The position numbers and the translations under genes are program-made. The notes under the pieces were generated by a model. It was given only the letters and a program-made list of their open reading frames with translations. It did not search any database and was not told the DNA's origin. A stretch of 46,853 nt of DNA from Elusimicrobiales bacterium (GTDB taxonomy: Bacteria; Elusimicrobiota; Elusimicrobia; Elusimicrobiales; UBA9959), in contig JANZZP010000056.1 of NCBI GenBank assembly GCA_026419335.1, positions 1 to 46,853 on the forward strand. Reading direction: 5' to 3'. This document shows positions 1 through 9,629 of the stretch, piece after piece (within the stretch, counting starts at the first letter, position 1; each line of letters starts with the position of its first letter).

Positions 1-684
1 TTTTTTTATTGGTGAATAATGTTTTTTTAACATTCCTGGTGATAATTTTTTGTTTTTATTGTTGTATTTTTTTATTTTTCCCTTCCAGATTTTTTTTAAT
101 TTTTCAACTGTTACTGCCCCATACCTAAGAATATATAATATATCATTTTCAATTTTTATTACTGTTGATTCAATTCCATGAACTGTTTTCCCTCCATCGA
201 GAATTGGTATAGTTGGAAAATATTTAAAAACATGTTCTGCTGTTGTTGGACTTAATCTTGAAAATTTATTTGCACTAGGTGCAGCAATAGGAGTTTTAGA
301 TAGTTTTATTAAAGACAATGCTATTTTGTTTTGAGGATATCTTACAGCAACAGTATCTAATTTAGAAGTAACTATGTCAGGTATGATATCTTTTTTAGGT
401 AAAATTATAGTAAGTGGTGATGGCCATATTTTTTTAAGAAAGTTTAAAATTTTTTTATCAATATATGCTATTTCGTTTAATTGTTTATATGAAGAGATAT
501 GAACTATTAAGGGGTCATTGTAAGGTCTTTGTTTTAATTTAAAAATTTTTTTTATTGCTTTTTCATTAAAGGCACATCCACCAAGTCCATATACAGTTTC
601 TGTTGGAAACGCAACGACATCTCCTTTTTTAATTAACTTAGCACATTTTTCTATATTTGATTTAGTAGCTTTAATTATTGGCAT
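1..684 (-). CDS. sua5: Sua5/YrdC family threonylcarbamoyl-AMP synthase, C-terminus cut by window edge
   Basis: I translated this frame by hand: 228 codons are open from the ATG at 682-684 to base 1, with no stop, so the 3' end lies outside the window. Family hallmarks are visible: FPTETVYGLG at residues 26-35, KQRPYNDPL at 51-59 (the KxR motif), APSANKFS at 135-142, GIESTV at 170-175 and SPGMLKKHYSP at 215-225. The last motif is typical of the linker leading into the extra C-terminal domain of long Sua5 proteins, so this is probably the Sua5 rather than the short TsaC form. The family uses threonine, bicarbonate and ATP to make threonylcarbamoyl-AMP for t6A37 modification of ANN-decoding tRNAs. 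The start lies 1 base beyond the stop of the upstream small membrane-protein gene, so translational coupling is likely. Confidence 0.93.
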   Translation of the reverse strand, partial: MPIIKATKSNIEKCAKLIKKGDVVAFPTETVYGLGGCAFNEKAIKKIFKLKQRPYNDPLIVHISSYKQLNEIAYIDKKILNFLKKIWPSPLTIILPKKDIIPDIVTSKLDTVAVRYPQNKIALSLIKLSKTPIAAPSANKFSRLSPTTAEHVFKYFPTIPILDGGKTVHGIESTVIKIENDILYILRYGAVTVEKLKKIWKGKIKKYNNKNKKLSPGMLKKHYSPIKK

Positions 685-685
685 T

Positions 686-967
686 TCATTTAAGTAAAAA
701 TATTAACAAGAAGATTAAAAGTAATATATTTGTAAAAAGTATAAAATAAATAATTTTTTTGATTAGCTCTAATATGTTTTTTATTTTTTCTAAATCATAA
801 GATATGGATGAAAGCAATCTTCCTTCTTCTATTATAAGTTTTTTTATTGCTTCAATATCATTATTTTGAAGACTATTTTGTTTATTAGGAAATATATTAA
901 CAATTTTAGGAATGATATCAAGTCCTTTATTTATTAATTCTTTAATAATTATTGATTTTAAGTTCAT
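686..967 (-). CDS. Small hypothetical membrane protein
   Basis: This 93-residue protein has no family I recognise. Residues 1-65 are charged and predicted helical, and residues about 68-92 form one very hydrophobic Ile/Leu/Phe segment ending in a lysine. It therefore looks like a tail-anchored inner-membrane protein. A clear GGAGGAATTAT ribosome binding site precedes the ATG. The extended -10 box TGATAAAAT (986-994, minus strand) lies about 20 bases upstream of the ATG and would start the transcript almost at the Shine-Dalgarno. It is first in a two-gene unit with sua5. The ORF is real by RBS and spacing; the function is unknown. Confidence 0.7.
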   Translation of the reverse strand: MNLKSIIIKELINKGLDIIPKIVNIFPNKQNSLQNNDIEAIKKLIIEEGRLLSSISYDLEKIKNILELIKKIIYFILFTNILLLIFLLIFLLK

Positions 968-985
968 ATAATTCCTCCAAAATAA

Positions 986-994
986 ATTTTATCA
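986..994 (-). promoter_or_regulatory. Extended -10 promoter box for small membrane protein - sua5
   Basis: The minus strand reads TGATAAAAT, i.e. TGn followed by a TATAAT-like hexamer. No convincing -35 is seen 17 bases upstream. The predicted start point falls near 979, immediately before the GGAGG. Confidence 0.45.
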
Positions 995-1066
995 GATTTA
1001 ATATGTTTATATGTAATATAAAATACTCTTTTGATATTTAGAAATAAAAAATCCTAACTATTCATG

Positions 1067-1157
<91 letters not shown>

Positions 1158-1180
1158 TTAAAGATTGTTTTTATATTTAT

Positions 1181-1190
1181 ATTATACAAA
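1181..1190 (-). promoter_or_regulatory. -10 box upstream of tRNA-Ser
   Basis: The minus strand reads TTTGTATAAT about 24 bases upstream of the mature tRNA 5' end. The same TTGTAwAAT pattern recurs upstream of several genes in this window. No clear -35 is seen. A short palindrome (AGTTAT-GT-ATAACT, 1195-1208) lies just upstream and overlaps the stop of the epimerase gene. Confidence 0.5.
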
Positions 1191-1207
1191 TTTTAGTTAT
1201 GTATAAC

Positions 1208-2137
1208 TTAGAAAAATGTTTTTTTAAATCCTTCCTTTATATCAGTCCAATGTGTAAATCCAGTTTTTTCTTCCCATTTTTGTGGTGATGCTATCCAATG
1301 ATAATGTATAGCTTCTCTTATTTTGTCTCTATTAAGTATTGGTTTGAAATTAAAAATATATGAAAATATTTCAAAAGATAATGCTGTTAATTTCATTAAA
1401 CTTTTTGGCATTTTTATTATTTTTGGTTTTTTTAAATTCATACTTTTTGACATTTCTTCTATAAATTCATACCATGAATATGTGTTTTTTTCACATACAT
1501 AGAAAGTTTCATTAACTATGTCGTCTGAAAGCGATTTTATGATACACTTAACTAAATCTTGTGCAAATATAAAACTAAATCTTGAATTTGGATTTGATGG
1601 TGAAATTATAATTCCTTTCTTTACCCATTTTGCTATAGTTGAAAATCCATCATCTTTTGGCCCGTATACTATTGGAGGTCTTAGTATTACCCATTTATGA
1701 AATTTTTTTATTTCCCACTCTCCCATTAATTTACTTAACCCATAATAAGAGACAGGGCTATCTTGGTCTATTTCCATTTTAGGTTTATTAGGATTTTTGG
1801 ATGGACCACCTGCAGCAAGTGAAGAAATATAGATAATCTTTTTAATTCCATTTTCAAATGCAGCTTTCACTATATTTTTTGTTGTTGATACATTTTCTTT
1901 TATAAATTCCTTTTTATTTCGTGCAAAAAGTGTTGCTGCCAAATGAATTATAATATCTCCTTGTATGTTTTTTCTTAAAATATCTAAATTATGATAGTCA
2001 GTATTTAAATATTTTACTCCGTCTTTTTCGAATGACTTTCTTCTTGTCAGTGATATTACTTCATAACCATTTATTTTTAGTATTTTTATTAAGTTAGATC
2101 CTATAAAACCACTTCCACCAGTAACTATAATCTTCAT
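1208..2137 (-). CDS. NAD-dependent epimerase/dehydratase (extended SDR)
   Basis: This 309-residue protein opens with a Rossmann glycine motif GGSGFIG at residues 7-13. It has the SDR catalytic Ser at about 105-106 and YGLSK (Tyr132, Lys136). The HLAA motif lies at about 65-68. These features define the atypical/extended SDR family that acts on nucleotide sugars or related NAD(P)-dependent substrates; the substrate cannot be read from sequence. The ATG is preceded by GGAGGATAATA. It is the last gene of the run that begins with yggS at 6715, 10 bases after the second of two paralogous membrane-protein genes. The context suggests an envelope or glycan role, but that is inference. Confidence 0.88.
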   Translation of the reverse strand: MKIIVTGGSGFIGSNLIKILKINGYEVISLTRRKSFEKDGVKYLNTDYHNLDILRKNIQGDIIIHLAATLFARNKKEFIKENVSTTKNIVKAAFENGIKKIIYISSLAAGGPSKNPNKPKMEIDQDSPVSYYGLSKLMGEWEIKKFHKWVILRPPIVYGPKDDGFSTIAKWVKKGIIISPSNPNSRFSFIFAQDLVKCIIKSLSDDIVNETFYVCEKNTYSWYEFIEEMSKSMNLKKPKIIKMPKSLMKLTALSFEIFSYIFNFKPILNRDKIREAIHYHWIASPQKWEEKTGFTHWTDIKEGFKKTFF

Positions 2138-2147
2138 TATTATCCTC

Positions 2148-2573
2148 CTAATTTACCATTTCTTTCACTATTTTGTTAGTATTTTTTTCTAATTCATTTA
2201 TGATTGGGTTAATTGTTCTATTTATTTCAAACTTTATAATGTTATTTAAATATTTTATTTTTCCTCTTTTTATTTGTTCTGAGTTTGGAAATTTTTTGTG
2301 GATTAATTTATATAGTATAGGTTGTTTATCTTCTTGTGGTATTATGAAAAATGATGAAAACATCATTATAATGAAGAATATTACTTTTAAAAGCGGAGTG
2401 AAAGATAGGAAGTTATAAAATCTTGAAGTAATCATATAGAGATATAAAAAAATCCATAAACCAATAAGTCCATATAAGTAGTAATTTCCATATCTTCCTG
2501 TATCTGGAAATAATACAAATGTAATTATATGGAAAATAACAATAAATAGAATTCCACTTATTATTTTAAACAT
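2148..2573 (-). CDS. Hypothetical membrane protein, paralogue of the next upstream gene
   Basis: This 141-residue protein has about three hydrophobic segments in residues 1-75 and a charged, probably helical C-terminal tail. I do not recognise the family. It aligns by eye along most of its length with the 113-residue product of the gene directly upstream. Shared features are an N-terminal HIITFVLFPDT-like motif (HIIIFISYPDT in the other copy), a hydrophobic pair, then IPQEDKQPILYKL (YPQKDSKSVMYKI in the other) and a Lys/Arg-rich segment. The ATG follows a GAGGT Shine-Dalgarno and starts 2 bases after the neighbour's stop. It is probably an inner-membrane protein co-expressed with the TonB-like motor. 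Confidence 0.72.
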   Translation of the reverse strand: MFKIISGILFIVIFHIITFVLFPDTGRYGNYYLYGLIGLWIFLYLYMITSRFYNFLSFTPLLKVIFFIIMMFSSFFIIPQEDKQPILYKLIHKKFPNSEQIKRGKIKYLNNIIKFEINRTINPIINELEKNTNKIVKEMVN

Positions 2574-2575
2574 TC

Positions 2576-2917
2576 TTACCTCATTAATATAAAATTTAAT
2601 TCTATTCCTAATTTTTTGAATCCTCTATATATAGTTAATCTTGTTGGTAGTTGCCCTTGATATATTTTGTACATAACAGATTTTGAATCTTTTTGGGGAT
2701 AGTTGATTAAAATAGTAATAAAAAGTATTAACCACATTAAAAGTTTTAAAAATGATGATATTATTGGTATTTGAACTAAAAGTTTTGGTTTGATGAGATA
2801 ATAAAATGCTGTTGATATAATAAATGATATAAACATATATGATGGTCCTAATGGTGTAGTATCAGGATATGATATAAAAATAATTATATGGGTTAAAAAA
2901 ATTAAAGCAATTGCCAT
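2576..2917 (-). CDS. Hypothetical membrane protein, first of a tandem paralogous pair
   Basis: This 113-residue protein has roughly three membrane segments and a basic C-terminus. It shares the PDT motif after the first hydrophobic segment, the PQ(K/E)D motif after the third, and a Y-K-rich tail with the 141-residue protein encoded downstream, so the pair arose by duplication. The family is unknown to me. The gene starts 4 bases after the stop of the tonB-like gene and lacks an obvious Shine-Dalgarno, which suggests translational coupling to it. Association with the TolQ/TolR/TonB-like genes is an inference from position. Confidence 0.7.
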   Translation of the reverse strand: MAIALIFLTHIIIFISYPDTTPLGPSYMFISFIISTAFYYLIKPKLLVQIPIISSFLKLLMWLILFITILINYPQKDSKSVMYKIYQGQLPTRLTIYRGFKKLGIELNFILMR

Positions 2918-2921
2918 AAAA

Positions 2922-3611
2922 CTATTCTGTGGATTTAAATTCTACATAAACTGTGATATAATCTTCTTCGAAATCTGATGGAAGAGGTTCTAATCTTTTT
3001 ATTGAATTTACAGCTGTTATTACTGAATAATCAAATAATTTATTACCAGAAGTTTTTTCTATTTTCACATCTTTTATTTCACCATCTTGGTAAATTTTAA
3101 ATTTAACTATTGCTATAGCATTAGGTGAAAATATATTTTGTGATTTCCAACTATCCCATAATCTTCCTCTCAATTTTGTTATATACCATGGATATGGAAA
3201 ATCTGTATCTGTACGTATACCTTCGTTGGAAAAATTTTTTGATATTTGGTTATTTATTAATTTAGACTCTTCTATAATTGAAGATTTTTCTTTTGCCATA
3301 GAAGGTGTAATCATATGTGTATTTTTATAAAGATAATCTGGGTCTTCTATTTGTTTATTTTTGATTTCATTTTTCGGAATTTCAGTTTTAGAACTAGGCT
3401 TTTTAGATTCTTTTATTTCCGCTATTTTTTCATTTAATGTTTTTTCATTTTCATTATTAGTAGAATTTGACGACATTATTTGTGTTTCTGATGAGAGAAA
3501 ATCTATATAATATTTTTTATTATTGTGTTGAGTTTTTATATTAAAGGATAAAATTCCTATAATAATTATCATATGAATTATTGTCGAGTGAAAAATATAG
3601 TTGTTTATCAT
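2922..3611 (-). CDS. TonB/TolA-like energy-transducing protein
   Basis: This 229-residue protein has an N-terminal membrane anchor at about residues 8-24. A polar, Lys/Glu/Ser-rich linker covers about 45-140. A C-terminal TonB/TolA-type domain covers about 145-227, with WYITKLRGRLWDSW, a VKFKIYQDGEIKDVKI strand pair and a PLP motif near the end. Proteins of this type span the periplasm and transmit the proton-driven motion of a TolQR or ExbBD motor to outer-membrane partners. The start overlaps the tolR/exbD stop by 4 bases. No tolB or pal is present here, so TolA and TonB roles cannot be told apart. Confidence 0.85.
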   Translation of the reverse strand: MINNYIFHSTIIHMIIIIGILSFNIKTQHNNKKYYIDFLSSETQIMSSNSTNNENEKTLNEKIAEIKESKKPSSKTEIPKNEIKNKQIEDPDYLYKNTHMITPSMAKEKSSIIEESKLINNQISKNFSNEGIRTDTDFPYPWYITKLRGRLWDSWKSQNIFSPNAIAIVKFKIYQDGEIKDVKIEKTSGNKLFDYSVITAVNSIKRLEPLPSDFEEDYITVYVEFKSTE

Positions 3612-4015
3612 TTTGATATACTTACCCCTATCCCTATCCTTTGTGCTCCAAGATTTTTAGCAATATCAAGTATGTTTATAACATTTTGAATAGATATGTT
3701 TTTATCTGCTTCTACTAAGACCGTTTTTTCTGATGATTTAGATAATTTTATGATTAATTCTCTTTCTAAATTTTCAGTTTTTCTCCCATCAATATATATT
3801 TGAGAATTAGATTTTAGTGTTACTGTTATAATCTTTGAGTTTGAAGAGATGGTATCGGGTCTTGATGAAGTTTTCGGAAGATTAACTTTTATATGGGGAT
3901 TTGAGAAAAAAGGTGTTATTATCATAAATATTATTAAAATTATAAGCATTACATCTATTAATGGTATCATGTTTATTTCAGAAATATAACCTTTCGATGT
4001 ATTATGTATTTTCAT
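3608..4015 (-). CDS. ExbD/TolR family motor protein
   Basis: This 135-residue protein has a single N-terminal membrane helix (about 17-36) that carries the proton-path aspartate of the family at Asp21 (IPLIDVMLIILIIFM). A periplasmic domain with the usual V-NLP and V-D segments follows. It partners with the ExbB/TolQ protein whose gene overlaps its start by 14 bases, and with the TonB-like protein encoded next. Length and topology match the family. Confidence 0.92.
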   Translation of the reverse strand: MKIHNTSKGYISEINMIPLIDVMLIILIIFMIITPFFSNPHIKVNLPKTSSRPDTISSNSKIITVTLKSNSQIYIDGRKTENLERELIIKLSKSSEKTVLVEADKNISIQNVINILDIAKNLGAQRIGIGVSISK

Positions 4016-4622
4016 TTCTATAGTATTTATCTATGATTTGCTCTAAGAAATAATTAAGCTCTTGATTATATCTGTTTATTCTTGAGACAAAATAATTATA
4101 AGCTATAACTGCAGGAATTGCCACAAAAAGTCCCATAGCAGTATTTATTAATGCCTCTGATATACCATGTGCAATAACCTGTGGACCTGCACTTTGGAAT
4201 TGTGCCATGTCTTTAAATGCTCTTATTACACCTATTACAGTTCCAAAAAGCCCTATATAAGGTGCAGTAGAACCTATAGTTGCTAATGCATTTAATTTTT
4301 TAGATAAGTTAGTAGTTTGATATTCTATTATTGATGTTATGTATTCTCTTTTTTCTTTTATATTGCCAGGATGATTTACAAGTGATGTTATAATTTCATA
4401 TATTGAACCTTTTTGAGTATAGGCATATTTGACAATTTCATTAACTTTGCCGTTCTTTATATTTGACATTATTTTTGTAATTATTTGTGAATTTTTGAAA
4501 ATTATTTTTTTAAATTCTACATATTTTTCTATTATTATAGAAACAGAATATATAGATATAATGACAAGAAATATAAATATTGGTCCACCTGCTTTTATTA
4601 TTTCTTTTAACTCAAATTCCAT
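4002..4622 (-). CDS. ExbB/TolQ family proton channel protein
   Basis: This 206-residue protein has three membrane segments, at about residues 12-30, 115-140 and 160-180. The family signatures GLFGTVIGVIRAF and IAHGISEALINTAMGL-AIPA are in the second and third. It forms the proton-conducting part of the motor with the ExbD/TolR protein. A GAGGT ribosome binding site precedes the ATG. A 47-base gap after mtnA is the longest gap inside this run, but it shows no convincing promoter. Confidence 0.93.
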   Translation of the reverse strand: MEFELKEIIKAGGPIFIFLVIISIYSVSIIIEKYVEFKKIIFKNSQIITKIMSNIKNGKVNEIVKYAYTQKGSIYEIITSLVNHPGNIKEKREYITSIIEYQTTNLSKKLNALATIGSTAPYIGLFGTVIGVIRAFKDMAQFQSAGPQVIAHGISEALINTAMGLFVAIPAVIAYNYFVSRINRYNQELNYFLEQIIDKYYRNENT

Positions 4623-4669
4623 AAAACCTCTTTTTAAATATTACTTCAATATTATTCTAACAAATTTTG

Positions 4670-5737
4670 TTAATTATTTTTTAAATTGAATTTTTTCAAC
4701 AAATTTTTTATTTTATTTTTATTCGGATTTTTAATAATACATTTTTCGGTTATTATTGCAGATATAAGATTATTTGGGGTAATATCAAAAGCAGGATGAT
4801 ATGCTTTTGTTTTAGGATGTGCTATATAAATTCCTTTAATTGTTATTATTTCAAAATGATTTCTTTCTTCTATTTTTATATTGTTACCATTATCTGATGA
4901 GGGATCAAATGTATCTATTGGGGCTGCTACATAGAAAGGTATGTCATGTTCTTTCGCGAGTATAGCAAGAGTATAACTTCCAATTTTATTTGCAGTGTCA
5001 CCATTTAAAGCTATCCTATCAGCTCCAATTATTACTGCGTCTATCTTTGAGTTTCTCATTAACCATCCGGCAGTATTATCGCAGATAAGAGTATATGGGA
5101 TATTGTTTTTCATAAGTTCCCAGGCTGTAAGTCTAGCTCCTTGAAGATATGGCCTTGTTTCACATGGATATACATGTGATATTTTACCTTTCTTGTATCC
5201 TTCTAAAATTATTCCTAAAGCAGTACCTATTCCGCTTGTAGCTAGCGCTCCTGTATTACAATAAGTTATAACTTTTGAGCCCTTTGGAAGAAGTTTTACT
5301 CCATTTTTTGCTATTTGTAATGTAGATTGAATATCTTCATCTATTATTTTAAACGCTTCTTTTTCAATTTCTTTTCTAATTTCATTTATATCTGCTCCAT
5401 CTTCTAAGAGTTTTATTGCTTTTTGATGAAGGCGTTGAGTTGCCTTAAATAAAGATACTGCTGTTGGACGTGAATTAGTTAATATTTGTAAATTTTTTTT
5501 AAGTATTTCTTTTATATTTGTTTTGGTACCTTTTGATATTATTTCATCAATTCCCAATAAATATCCTAGCGCAGCTGTATCTCCTATTAATGGAGCACCT
5601 CTTACCATCATTTCCTTGATTGCTTTAGCGGTATCTTGTAAATTTTTAGCTGTAAAATATTTAATTTTAAAAGGTAGATATCGTTGGTCTAAAATAAGGA
5701 GCTTTCCTTTTGAATATATAATTCTTTTTGGAAGCAT
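4670..5737 (-). CDS. mtnA: S-methyl-5-thioribose-1-phosphate isomerase
   Basis: This 355-residue protein is full length for the family. It isomerises 5-methylthioribose-1-phosphate to 5-methylthioribulose-1-phosphate in methionine salvage. Diagnostic segments are VRGAPLIG near residue 45, YCNTGALATSGIGTALG with Cys160, and GADRIALNGDTANKIG with Asp240; these match the numbering of the catalytic pair in the Bacillus enzyme. No other methionine-salvage gene is nearby. The gene sits between the DUF167/yggS pair and the envelope motor genes, 3 bases after the DUF167 stop, so its placement looks opportunistic. Confidence 0.95.
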   Translation of the reverse strand: MLPKRIIYSKGKLLILDQRYLPFKIKYFTAKNLQDTAKAIKEMMVRGAPLIGDTAALGYLLGIDEIISKGTKTNIKEILKKNLQILTNSRPTAVSLFKATQRLHQKAIKLLEDGADINEIRKEIEKEAFKIIDEDIQSTLQIAKNGVKLLPKGSKVITYCNTGALATSGIGTALGIILEGYKKGKISHVYPCETRPYLQGARLTAWELMKNNIPYTLICDNTAGWLMRNSKIDAVIIGADRIALNGDTANKIGSYTLAILAKEHDIPFYVAAPIDTFDPSSDNGNNIKIEERNHFEIITIKGIYIAHPKTKAYHPAFDITPNNLISAIITEKCIIKNPNKNKIKNLLKKFNLKNN

Positions 5738-5740
5738 TTA

Positions 5741-6004
5741 TTATGGAATAGTATTTATGATTTCTTCTAAATCAGATTCTGGTTTTCCTGTTATTTCTAT
5801 TGTTTTTTCCTTACCCCTTAATCCTCTAATTATATTAACGTGATTCTCTCTAACCTCAAAAAAACTCGCTAGATATTTTTTCAAAGTTTCATTAATTTTT
5901 TCATCATTTTGACTTACACATAGTTTAACTCTTAATACTTTACCTACTCTTGATATAACTTCATTATCATCACAGTTAGGTATTACTTTTACTTTTACAA
6001 CCAT
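5741..6004 (-). CDS. DUF167 (YggU-like) family protein
   Basis: This 87-residue protein is a compact alpha/beta protein with the DUF167 pattern: KVKVIPNCDDNEV at the start, a VKLCVSQNDEKINETLKKYLA helix region and an RGLRGKEKTIEITG strand-turn near the end. YggU-type proteins are commonly encoded next to yggS, as here. The biochemical role is not established. A strong AGGAGGGGGAT ribosome binding site precedes the ATG. Confidence 0.85.
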   Translation of the reverse strand: MVVKVKVIPNCDDNEVISRVGKVLRVKLCVSQNDEKINETLKKYLASFFEVRENHVNIIRGLRGKEKTIEITGKPESDLEEIINTIP

Positions 6005-6016
6005 TTTATCCCCCTC

Positions 6017-6715
6017 CTATTGTGAGGTTGAAAAAATTATATTTCCTAATCTTACTAAGTTTGATCCTTCTTCAATTGCGTAATTCCAATCAGAGCTCAT
6101 CCCAAGTGAAAGGTAAGTTTTAAAACCATCTTTGTTATTTTCATAATTGAAATATTTAATAAAAATATCTCTTGCTATCTTAAAAGATTTTCTAATTTCT
6201 TCTTCATCTTTAGTTATTGGCCCTATTGCCATAATGCCGGCAGGAGAGATATTAGGAAATTTGAATAATTCATTTATAAAAGAATCAAATTCGTATGGCA
6301 TTATGCCATATTGTGATTCCTTATTATTTATTTTAAGTTGTATTAAAACGGGAATTTTTTTTGATGTTTTTTTGTTTATCTCATTTGCGAGTTCTATAGA
6401 ATCAATAGAATCTATATAATCGAATAGTTTTACAGCATATTTCACTTTATTTTTTTGTAAATGTCCAATATAGTGAATAGTTACTTTGTCTCTATATTTT
6501 GAGAACTTTCCATTTTCCCCCCATCTTTTTATCGCATCTTGTATTTTATTTTCTCCTACTATTCTTATTCTTCCATCCTCAAGTAATTTGTATATATCTG
6601 AATCAGATGCGTATTTCACCACAGCCATTACATTCGAAGGACTTATCTTTTCTAAGATTTTATTTATATTTGTAGTAATATTATTATTAGTCACTGAAGA
6701 TGCTCTCGTTAACAT
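6017..6715 (-). CDS. yggS: YggS/PLPBP family pyridoxal-phosphate homeostasis protein
   Basis: This 232-residue protein is a single-domain TIM-barrel PLP-binding protein. The PLP lysine is Lys34 in VMAVVKYA. HYIGHLQKNK and the C-terminal MSSDWNYAIEEGSNLVRLG signature are present. It is thought to buffer PLP and affect amino-acid metabolism; it is not an enzyme of known reaction. It is the first gene of the nine-gene minus-strand run. There is no Shine-Dalgarno before the ATG, and TATAAT sits only 4 bases upstream, so the transcript is probably leaderless or nearly so. Confidence 0.93.
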   Translation of the reverse strand: MLTRASSVTNNNITTNINKILEKISPSNVMAVVKYASDSDIYKLLEDGRIRIVGENKIQDAIKRWGENGKFSKYRDKVTIHYIGHLQKNKVKYAVKLFDYIDSIDSIELANEINKKTSKKIPVLIQLKINNKESQYGIMPYEFDSFINELFKFPNISPAGIMAIGPITKDEEEIRKSFKIARDIFIKYFNYENNKDGFKTYLSLGMSSDWNYAIEEGSNLVRLGNIIFSTSQ

Positions 6716-6755
6716 TATAATTATATTTTAGCAAATTTATTGCTAAAATTTTTAT
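6716..6755. promoter_or_regulatory. Divergent promoter region with inverted repeat between yggS and the MFS gene
   Basis: Only 40 bases separate the two divergent ATGs. A 10-base perfect inverted repeat, ATTTTAGCAA-(5)-TTGCTAAAAT, spans 6725-6749. On the plus strand TGCTAAAAT (6741-6749) ends 6 bases before the MFS ATG. On the minus strand TATAAT (6720-6725) ends 4 bases before the yggS ATG. Neither gene has a Shine-Dalgarno. The repeat therefore overlaps both -10 regions and could be an operator. Confidence 0.5.
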
Positions 6756-7964
6756 ATGAAGTCATTTCCAACTATTTTTTGGATTGTGGTAATTATAGAA
6801 GGTTTTATGGTTTTTGGTTATTCTGTATCATTTCCATTTCTTGCTATATATTTGAATTCAAGGAACTATGATATGACAACTGTTGGGTTTTATTTTTCGA
6901 TAGTGATGTTAATTTCATCTATTGTAAATAGTATTGGTGGAAAATGGTCTGATTATATTGGCAGAAGGAAAGTTATGTTTTATTCTCTTTTTTTAAGAGG
7001 TATTTTTATTGGTATTATTGCTTTTGTAATTAGATTTAATCTTAATCCAGCGTTTATTTTAGTTTTATATTTTTTAGCAAGTTTCTCTTCATTGGGGTTT
7101 CATGCTGTTGTTGTTGCATATATATCGGATATTGTGTGTGAAAAGGATAGGGTTAATGCTTTTAGTATACTTAGAGTTTCCACAAATGCTGGATGGGCTT
7201 TGGGCCCTGCGTTAGGAGGGTTTCTTGCTGATATTAATTATGCTTTTACTTTTTTTTCTTCTTCAGTTATTTTTTTAATAGTTTCATTTTATGTTTTATT
7301 TTATTTACCTGAATTAAAAACAATAAAATATTTAGAAAAAGAAAATTTTAAATTTTCTTTAAAATTTGACTATACTATTTCTAAAGAATTTGGTTTAGTT
7401 TTATTATATAGCTTTCTTATGACTTCTGTTATGTCACACCTGGTAGTTCCTTTATCTCTTTATGCAAAAAAATATTTAGGATTTACTCAAAAAGAAATAG
7501 GTTTTATATTTACTCTTAATGGTATTATAGTTATAGTCATACAATATTTTGTGGGTAAAATTATAAAGACAAAAAATATTTTAAAGTTTATTTTTTTCTC
7601 TTGTATTTTATATGGTGTTGGATATTTAATGTATGGATATTCTTTGAATTATTCTTATGCACTTTTTTCAATAGTAGTAATTACAATTGGAGAAGTAATT
7701 TTTTCTCCTTCAATAACTGCTTATACATCTTATATAATTCCTTCTTCTAAAAAAGGAAGCTATCTTGGACTTCATGCCATGGTTAGTGAATTTGGACGTT
7801 CTTTTGGTATATTTTTAGGTAGTTTTTTTATTGATAATGTGTCTCCTTATTTTAAACAATTTCCATGGTATTTTGTTTTATTGATATCAGTTGTTAGTGG
7901 AATTGGTTTTTTGAAATTAAATAACACTGCCTTTAAAATAAAAAACCCCTCCACTTTAAAGTGA
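6756..7964 (+). CDS. Major facilitator superfamily transporter
   Basis: This 402-residue protein has about twelve hydrophobic segments. The MFS loop motif GGKWSDYIGRRKVM lies at about residues 61-74, and the second half carries GPALGG and similar motifs. It most resembles drug/proton antiporter-type exporters, but the substrate cannot be inferred. No Shine-Dalgarno is seen, and an extended -10 box lies 6 bases upstream of the ATG. The final residues (IKNPSTLK) and the stop codon are encoded within the terminator hairpin shared with groEL, so the hydrophilic tail may be dispensable. Confidence 0.9.
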   Translation: MKSFPTIFWIVVIIEGFMVFGYSVSFPFLAIYLNSRNYDMTTVGFYFSIVMLISSIVNSIGGKWSDYIGRRKVMFYSLFLRGIFIGIIAFVIRFNLNPAFILVLYFLASFSSLGFHAVVVAYISDIVCEKDRVNAFSILRVSTNAGWALGPALGGFLADINYAFTFFSSSVIFLIVSFYVLFYLPELKTIKYLEKENFKFSLKFDYTISKEFGLVLLYSFLMTSVMSHLVVPLSLYAKKYLGFTQKEIGFIFTLNGIIVIVIQYFVGKIIKTKNILKFIFFSCILYGVGYLMYGYSLNYSYALFSIVVITIGEVIFSPSITAYTSYIIPSSKKGSYLGLHAMVSEFGRSFGIFLGSFFIDNVSPYFKQFPWYFVLLISVVSGIGFLKLNNTAFKIKNPSTLK

Positions 7965-7976
7965 AGGGGTTTTGTT
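7943..7976. terminator. Bidirectional Rho-independent terminator between MFS gene and groEL
   Basis: The arms ACCCCTCCACTT and AAGTGAAGGGGT pair with one mismatch. The hairpin is followed by TTTT on the plus strand and by TTTTTT on the minus strand. It serves both convergent genes. The stop codon of the MFS gene (7962-7964) lies within the stem, and groEL ends at 7997. Confidence 0.88.
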
Positions 7977-7996
7977 AGTAATACTTTATTAATTAA

Positions 7997-9613
<1,617 letters not shown>

Positions 9614-9629
9614 ATATCCACCTCCTTAA

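Noticed and set aside
1195..1208. Palindrome AGTTAT-GT-ATAACT as a terminator for the epimerase operon
   Set aside because: The stem is only 6 base pairs, the loop would be two bases, and no T-run follows on the minus strand. It is noted only as a nearby palindrome.
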